Source of the DNA: Micromonosporaceae bacterium
GTDB taxonomy: Bacteria > Actinomycetota > Actinomycetes > Mycobacteriales > Micromonosporaceae
Reading direction: 5' to 3'
Assembly: GCA_003543035.1 (NCBI GenBank)
Contig: DPJL01000375.1
Coordinates: 1 to 10,391, forward strand
Length of the DNA: 10,391 nt
The notes below the pieces were generated by a model. It made no database searches, had not been told where the DNA came from, and worked only from the letters and a program-made list of their open reading frames with translations. Shown in pieces: positions 5,968 to 10,391 of this stretch. Position 1 is the first letter of the stretch. Each line of letters begins with the position of its first letter. A program made the translations under genes and the position numbers.

Positions 5968-7007
5968 CCTTCTTCGGCGGGCCAGGGCCAAGTCTCCGGC
6001 GCCGCATAGCCTCCGGCAGCAGCGAATGCGGCCGCAATGGTCGGCGTATCGGTTCGGAGGCTCAATGCGCAGCGCAGTAGGACGCGCGCCTTATACGGGT
6101 CGAGAAACCCAGCCGGGATAAGGCCTTTGCTGATCAGATCGCGCTCCGAGCCGGGGAAACCGTAGGTCGAGGTGAGGACCGGGCCGCCGGCTGTCCGGGA
6201 GGCGAGCACGACCGGCATGGATTGGCCCAGCGAATGCAGCGCGGGGACTGTCCATTCTGGAACGTGGCCGGCACCGAACCCGGCCACCACCAACCCATCG
6301 AGTCGACCGGCCAAACCTTCCAACAGGACACCATCGTCGCCCAAACTCATGACCACTACAGCGATCCGTGGACTTGGCGCATCCGGCGGGGGTGTCGGCA
6401 GGGTGAAGCGTGTGGTCAGCCGACTGAGCATGACGGGCTTTCCGGCTACCACGTAGCCGAGCGGGCCACCGTTGGCGGATTGGAAAGTCGAGCCGCTCGT
6501 GGAATGGGTTTTGCGAACCCGTTTGGCGGCATGGATCTCGTCCGCGAAAACCACCAGTGCGCCTTGCGAACGGCAACCCGGATCGGCCGCAACCTGAATA
6601 GCCGCAAGCAGATTGGCCGGGCCGTCAGCGCCTGCCAACGTCGGATTCCGCATCGCTCCGGTGACCACGACCGGCTGCGGCAACCGGTGTAGCAGGTCGA
6701 GCAGGTAGGCCGTTTCCTCAATGGTGTCAGTGCCTTGGGTGACCACAACACCATCTGCCCCGCCTTCGAGACTGGCTCGAATCGCGGCCGACAGCTCATG
6801 AAGGTCGTCAAAGGACAGTGAGGCGCCCGGCAGCTTCCGGAAGTCGTTCACCTCCAGATCGATGGCCGACTCGGTCAGGCCGGGGATTGCCGCCAGCAGT
6901 TGGGCCGCCGAGAGAGCCGGGACCACGCCGCCCTGCGCACCGGCGGACATCGCTATCGTGCCGCCCAGTGCGAACAGGACGACTCGCGGTCGCGGCTCAG
7001 GCTTCAT
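5964..7007 (-). CDS. L-asparaginase (type I/II asparaginase family)
   Basis: A 347-residue cytoplasmic amidohydrolase predicted to convert asparagine to aspartate and ammonia. The catalytic set of the family is present: Thr17 in ALGGTIAM, Thr93-Asp94 in TQGTDTIEETAY, and Lys166 in KRVRKTHSTSGSTF (equivalent to Lys162 of the E. coli periplasmic enzyme); GADGPANLLAA is also typical. No signal peptide is visible. I chose ATG 7007 although the frame stays open 50 codons upstream, because those extra codons lie inside the CFA-like gene, are Arg/Pro-rich and precede the conserved beta-strand. ATG 7007 overlaps the upstream gene's TGA by 4 nt (ATGA), which implies coupled translation; no other ribosome binding site is evident. 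The stop overlaps that of the convergent ABC permease gene. Confidence 0.9.
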   Translation of the reverse strand: MKPEPRPRVVLFALGGTIAMSAGAQGGVVPALSAAQLLAAIPGLTESAIDLEVNDFRKLPGASLSFDDLHELSAAIRASLEGGADGVVVTQGTDTIEETAYLLDLLHRLPQPVVVTGAMRNPTLAGADGPANLLAAIQVAADPGCRSQGALVVFADEIHAAKRVRKTHSTSGSTFQSANGGPLGYVVAGKPVMLSRLTTRFTLPTPPPDAPSPRIAVVVMSLGDDGVLLEGLAGRLDGLVVAGFGAGHVPEWTVPALHSLGQSMPVVLASRTAGGPVLTSTYGFPGSERDLISKGLIPAGFLDPYKARVLLRCALSLRTDTPTIAAAFAAAGGYAAPETWPWPAEEG

Positions 7008-8122
7008 GGCAAGCGCAGAACCCAGCGATAGGCCTGCACGAGGCCGGTGTCGAAGCTCGCCGCCGAACCCCAGAGGAAGAGCCGGAACCGGCGATAGAAC
7101 GGATCGCCCCAGCGGCGCACGATCTCCTCGCGGGCGGCGTCGAGCCGGCGAGCCCACTCGGCGCAGGTCAGGTGATAGTTGTGCCGGTCATCGTCCACAC
7201 TGACCAGCTCGAAGGGGGACCTGGCGACGTGCCGCAGGTATTGGTGCAGCACGAGTGGTGACGACCTGCCCGGGTAGATGTAGCGGCTCATGAAAGTGGA
7301 GACGTTGTGCTTGGTCCGCATGGCGAGCGCATCAAGGTAGACGTGCCCACCCGGCTTCACGAGTGATGCATACTGCCGCAGGGTCGCCTTGTAGTTGGGC
7401 AGGTGCTCGGTAACGCCCATGTTGACGATCGCGTCATACCGCTGCGGCGCCGCATAGCGCAGCGCATGCTCGCGGATCACAGTGGCAGGCAGACCTTCGC
7501 GGGCGATCAGCTCATTGAGGTAGCGCTCGGACTCCTCGGCCAGAGTCAGGGTAGTCACCTTGATCCCGCGCCGGCCGGCATGTTCCATGAAGGCGCCCCA
7601 GCCACCGCCCACCTCGAGCACGTGATCGCCCGGCTTGACCTGGATCGCATCGAGGGCGAGATCCATCTTGCGGGTCATCGCGTCCTCGAGCGGCTCGTCG
7701 TCGCTCTGGAAAACCCCTTGCGTGTAGCACCGGTGCCGCTTGTCCATGAAGGTGAGGAAGAAGTCGGAGTCGTTGTCGTAGTGCGAGGAAATGGCCGGCC
7801 GATCGCCCTTGAAATAGCGGCCCAGCCACGCGATCGGATGGAAGTCGTGGAACATCTCACGCATCTTCAACGCCGTCATAAGGTCGCCTTCGATATCCAG
7901 CCACCCGCGTAGGTAAGCCACCCCGATCGCGAACTGGTCCAGCCCTCCGAGCGCCTTCTGCCCGCGGGGATCGGTGACCCGCACGGTGAAGACGGGTGCG
8001 CCTTGCCCCAGCGCCGACTCCGAGCCGTCGAGGTCTTTCACGGCAAATGGAATGGGCGTGCGGGAGGCGAAGTAGTGGCGATAGCGCCGGTCGAGAGTGC
8101 TCGCTAGATCTGAGCGTGCCAT
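7004..8122 (-). CDS. CFA-synthase-like SAM-dependent methyltransferase, atypical active site
   Basis: A 372-residue protein with the layout of cyclopropane-fatty-acyl-phospholipid synthases: an N-terminal region, the lipid/substrate motif HYDNDSDFFLTFMD (114-127), then a Rossmann SAM-binding domain with VLEVGGGWGAF (168-178) and MGVTEHLPNYK (235-245), and NYHLTCAEW (315-323). CFA synthases transfer methylene from SAM to unsaturated acyl chains and bind bicarbonate through Cys, Glu, His, Ile and Tyr. Here Glu239 and Tyr316 are kept, but the Cys of VLDIGCGWG is Gly173 and the His of the LHTI motif appears to be Asp264. The enzyme may thus be a plain methyltransferase on lipids or another substrate rather than a cyclopropane synthase. 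It lies 33 bases after the CorA gene and overlaps the asparaginase start. Confidence 0.8.
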   Translation of the reverse strand: MARSDLASTLDRRYRHYFASRTPIPFAVKDLDGSESALGQGAPVFTVRVTDPRGQKALGGLDQFAIGVAYLRGWLDIEGDLMTALKMREMFHDFHPIAWLGRYFKGDRPAISSHYDNDSDFFLTFMDKRHRCYTQGVFQSDDEPLEDAMTRKMDLALDAIQVKPGDHVLEVGGGWGAFMEHAGRRGIKVTTLTLAEESERYLNELIAREGLPATVIREHALRYAAPQRYDAIVNMGVTEHLPNYKATLRQYASLVKPGGHVYLDALAMRTKHNVSTFMSRYIYPGRSSPLVLHQYLRHVARSPFELVSVDDDRHNYHLTCAEWARRLDAAREEIVRRWGDPFYRRFRLFLWGSAASFDTGLVQAYRWVLRLP

Positions 8123-8128
8123 GAGGTC

Positions 8129-8134
8129 AATTTA
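8129..8134 (-). promoter_or_regulatory. TAAATT: candidate -10 for a leaderless CFA-like transcript
   Basis: On the minus strand TAAATT (TANNNT) ends exactly 6 nt before the ATG at 8122 (spacer GACCTC). No Shine-Dalgarno sequence is recognisable before this ATG. The element sits in the 33-base gap downstream of the CorA gene, so it could be an internal promoter. Confidence 0.4.
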
Positions 8135-8155
8135 CCGGCCCGAATCGTCTGCCAG

Positions 8156-9241
8156 CTATAGCCAGCCTCTTCTCTTGAAGACCAGATAGAGCACGATGCA
8201 CACCAGAGCCATCAATCCCAGCGCGAAGGGGTAGCCGAAAACCCAATGCAGCTCGGGCATATCGTCGAAGTTCATCCCGTAGATGGTGCCGACAAGGGTT
8301 GGTGCGAAAAGGATTGCGGCCCATCCGGAGATCTTCTTGACCTCGACGTTCTCCTCGCTGGCCGCCTCGGTCAGCCGGTTCATCTCGGCTATCTGCGCCT
8401 GGCCTACCAATGTGGTGTCGACGGTCAGGATGCTGTCGAGCAGCTGGCGGAAACTGTCCGCCCGCTCTGCGACGGTGGTGGCGTGGTCAGCCACGTCGCG
8501 CAGGTTGCGCAGCAGCTCTTCGTGGGCGCCCTCCATCAGTCCTTTGAGGATGCCCAGCAATGGCTTGACCGCACGCTGGAACTCGATCACCTCACGGGAG
8601 AGCTCATAGATGCGCCGGGACACCCCCGGGTCGCGGTCGAAGACCTGGGTCTCAATTTCATCGATGTCGTTCTGAAGACCCGCCACCACCGGGGCGTACC
8701 CGTCGACCACTGCGTCCAGCACGGCATAGAGCACGGCGTCCGGCCCGAGTGCGAGCAGCTCGGGATCCGCCTCCAGGCGCTGCCGGACTGCGTGCAGATC
8801 GGGTGCGTCGCTGTGCCGGACGGTCAGCACGAACTGGGGGCCGACGAAAATGTGGATCTCTCCGAAGTCGACCGTTTCGGTGTCATCGAGATAGCGGGCG
8901 GCCCGCAGCACCACGAACCTGGTGTCGCCGTAACTCTCCAGCTTCGGCCGCTGGTGGGCCACAATCGCGTCTTCAACAGCGAGCGGGTGCAGCCCGAATC
9001 GAGCTGCGGCGGTGAGCAGCTGTTCATCCGCCGGGCGCAACAGCCCGATCCAGGCCATCGTGCCCGGCGGCCGCTCATAAACGCGGGTCAGATTGGATAG
9101 TTCCGGGAGACGGTGCCCGTCGCGGTAGACCGCGGCGTCGACCACGCTTCTTTCGAGCGCCGCAGCCGGCGACGTGACGTGATCCGGTCGCGGGTCCATC
9201 GACTGCTCAGGTGCCTCAGGACGCGTCATACGCCCCATCAT
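8156..9241 (-). CDS. corA: CorA-family magnesium/cobalt transporter
   Basis: A protein of up to 361 residues, of the CorA metal ion transporter family, whose pentamers form a divalent-cation channel in the cytoplasmic membrane. The signature YGMNFDDMPE (321-330) carries the Gly-Met-Asn selectivity motif at the end of the first membrane helix (about 305-323), followed by a second helix (about 336-355) and a basic C-terminus KRRGWL. The N-terminal part is the cytosolic alpha/beta funnel domain (HPLAVEDAIVAHQRPKLE at 85-102), followed by the long coiled helices (200-300). The exact start is uncertain: ATG at 9241, 9238, 9229 or 9199 are all in frame, and the first 30 residues are non-conserved and low in structure. 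It is the first gene of the minus-strand group and divergent from thrS. Confidence 0.92.
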   Translation of the reverse strand: MMGRMTRPEAPEQSMDPRPDHVTSPAAALERSVVDAAVYRDGHRLPELSNLTRVYERPPGTMAWIGLLRPADEQLLTAAARFGLHPLAVEDAIVAHQRPKLESYGDTRFVVLRAARYLDDTETVDFGEIHIFVGPQFVLTVRHSDAPDLHAVRQRLEADPELLALGPDAVLYAVLDAVVDGYAPVVAGLQNDIDEIETQVFDRDPGVSRRIYELSREVIEFQRAVKPLLGILKGLMEGAHEELLRNLRDVADHATTVAERADSFRQLLDSILTVDTTLVGQAQIAEMNRLTEAASEENVEVKKISGWAAILFAPTLVGTIYGMNFDDMPELHWVFGYPFALGLMALVCIVLYLVFKRRGWL

Positions 9242-9324
9242 GCCCGCGGGTAACCGGTAGCCGGTCCGGATCGGCCAACCGATAACATCGGAAAATCAAT
9301 TCCCTTTCTTGAGGAGTACCTGTC
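9242..9324. promoter_or_regulatory. divergent corA/thrS promoter region
   Basis: These 83 bases separate the 5' ends of two divergent genes and must contain the 5' leader of thrS and probably promoters for both. CCGATaacATCGG (9279-9291) is an exact 5-bp dyad with a 3-nt centre that also contains TAACAT (9283-9288), a possible -10 hexamer for thrS. The GC-rich part at 9252-9270 repeats ACCGG/GCCGG/CCGG. The leader is too short for a T-box. Confidence 0.4.
9311..9316 (+). promoter_or_regulatory. Shine-Dalgarno GAGGAG of thrS
   Basis: GAGGAG ends 8 nt before the ATG at 9325. It is the strongest ribosome binding site in the window and decides the thrS start; it contrasts with the three genes here that have no such site. 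Confidence 0.75.
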
Positions 9325-10391
9325 ATGAGCGCACCGAGTTCCCGGACTGCTGTCGACCCCGTCGTCGTCGCGGCCGGCACGACGTGCGCGGCGGCCATCG
9401 CCGAGGCAGGCCTGCCCACCTCCGGCCCGAAGGCGATCGTGGTGGTGCGCGACCCGTCCGGCCAGCTGCGCGATCTGGATTGGGCGCCTTCTTCAGAAGT
9501 TGCGGTCGAGCCGGTCGCCATCGATTCGCCCGACGGCCTTAATGTGCTGCGCCACTCGACCGCCCATGTGCTCGCCCAGGCGGTGCAGGATCTCTTTCCC
9601 GAAGCCAAGCTCGGCATCGGCCCGCCCATCGAAAACGGCTTCTACTACGACTTCAGCGTGGCCAAGCCGTTCCATCCGGAGGATCTCGAGAAGATCGAGA
9701 AGCGGATGCAGGAGATCATCAAGTCGGGGCAGGCGTTCAAGCGCCGCCGTTTCGACTCGTTGGAGGAGGCCAAGGCCGAGCTCGCCGACGAGCCGTTCAA
9801 GCTTGAGCTGGTGGATATCAAAGGTGACGTCGACGATGACGTGATGGAGGTCGGCGGGGACGAGCTGACCATCTACGACAACTTCGACAAGGACGGCAAG
9901 CGCTGCTGGGGCGACCTATGCCGGGGACCGCACCTGCCGTCGACCCGATTCATCCCCGCCTTCAAGATCATGCGGTCGGCGGCCGCGTATTGGCGAGGCT
10001 CGGAAAAGAACCCGCAGCTGCAACGGATATACGGAACAGCGTGGCCGACCCGGGACGCTTTGAAGGGGTACCTCCAACTGCTTGAAGAGGCGGCCAAGCG
10101 CGATCACCGCAAGCTCGGTGTGGAACTCGATCTCTTCTCCTTCCCCGACGAGATCGGCTCCGGGCTGGCCGTCTTCCATCCCAAGGGCGGCATCATCCGC
10201 CGCGAGCTGGAGAACTATTCGCGTAAGCGGCACGAAGAAGAGGGCTACTCGTTCGTCAACACGCCGCACATCACCAAGGAGCAGCTCTTCCTGACCTCGG
10301 GGCACCTGCCGTATTACGCGGACACCATGTTCCCGCCGATACAGCTCGAGGGCGCGGAGTACTACCTCAAGCCGATGAACTGCCCGATGCA
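9325..10391 (+). CDS. thrS: threonine--tRNA ligase (3' end outside window)
   Basis: The first 355 codons of a class II threonyl-tRNA synthetase, which attaches threonine to tRNA-Thr in the cytoplasm. An N-terminal TGS-like domain (about 1-68) is followed by the editing domain with its HxxxH metal-site motif (His77/His81 in RHSTAHVLAQ) and CRGPH (Cys199, His203), which removes mischarged serine. The catalytic core then begins: YWRGSEKNPQLQRIYGTAW, HPKGGIIRRELE and KPMNCPM, whose Cys353 is a zinc ligand that recognises threonine. The frame is open to the window end, with roughly 300 residues missing if it has normal length. The start at 9325 is fixed by GAGGAG. I see no frameshift or internal stop. 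This is an essential housekeeping gene. Confidence 0.97.
   Translation, partial: MSAPSSRTAVDPVVVAAGTTCAAAIAEAGLPTSGPKAIVVVRDPSGQLRDLDWAPSSEVAVEPVAIDSPDGLNVLRHSTAHVLAQAVQDLFPEAKLGIGPPIENGFYYDFSVAKPFHPEDLEKIEKRMQEIIKSGQAFKRRRFDSLEEAKAELADEPFKLELVDIKGDVDDDVMEVGGDELTIYDNFDKDGKRCWGDLCRGPHLPSTRFIPAFKIMRSAAAYWRGSEKNPQLQRIYGTAWPTRDALKGYLQLLEEAAKRDHRKLGVELDLFSFPDEIGSGLAVFHPKGGIIRRELENYSRKRHEEEGYSFVNTPHITKEQLFLTSGHLPYYADTMFPPIQLEGAEYYLKPMNCPM

Noticed and set aside
5961..5979. Possible hairpin CGCC/GGCG at the convergent stops as a terminator
   Set aside because: Four base pairs with an 11-nt loop and no T-run; too weak to support.
5182..5991. 269-codon minus-strand open frame opposite the ABC permease gene
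   Set aside because: Extremely Arg/Asp/Glu/His-rich composition typical of the antisense of a membrane-protein gene; no motif.
7008..7157. 50-codon upstream extension of the asparaginase frame
   Set aside because: It lies inside the CFA-like gene, is Arg/Pro-rich and unlike asparaginases. ATG 7007 gives the normal N-terminus and an ATGA overlap.
8246..9100. 284-codon plus-strand open frame opposite corA
   Set aside because: A shadow of the CorA coding sequence; low-complexity hydrophilic sequence without motifs.

Overview
The window reads as chromosomal DNA of a high-GC Gram-positive bacterium (Actinomycetota). Base composition is clearly GC-rich, GTG starts are common, genes are packed almost edge to edge, and the protein families (BcrA-type ABC exporter, short actinobacterial asparaginase, CFA-like methyltransferase, CorA, ThrS with an N-terminal TGS domain) look actinobacterial. 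I cannot name the genus. There are no rRNA or tRNA genes, insertion sequences or CRISPR arrays, and no gene-free stretch reaches 300 bases.

Layout. (1) Positions 1-2953, plus strand: four closely spaced genes. They are a trans-aconitate methyltransferase (start lies before the window), a cytoplasmic trypsin-fold serine protease, a 66-residue protein that overlaps the protease gene and resembles the protease's own N-terminal domain, and an adenosine-deaminase-superfamily enzyme that I suspect is the 6-aminodeoxyfutalosine deaminase of the futalosine menaquinone pathway. A perfect 13-bp hairpin follows at 2966-3007. (2) 3019-3360, minus strand: a PemK/MazF-type toxin-like gene without a visible antitoxin. 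(3) 3421-5967, plus strand: a BASS-type sodium symporter, then an ABC ATPase and its membrane subunit joined by a 4-nt overlap. (4) 5964-9241, minus strand: a CorA-type transporter, a CFA-like methyltransferase lacking two expected active-site residues, and an asparaginase, apparently one transcriptional direction (corA first) with a TGA/ATG overlap between the last two. Its end meets the ABC permease gene so closely that the two stop codons overlap. (5) 9325-10391, plus strand: the first part of thrS, divergent from corA and cut by the window end.

Most of the genes are housekeeping or generic transport. The part that looks least described is the protease plus stand-alone domain pair at 760-1930, which could be a protease with a separately encoded regulator. 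A second theme is start signals: the deaminase, the ABC ATPase and the CFA-like gene lack a good Shine-Dalgarno sequence, and each has a TANNNT hexamer exactly 6 nt before the start codon, the arrangement expected for leaderless transcripts.
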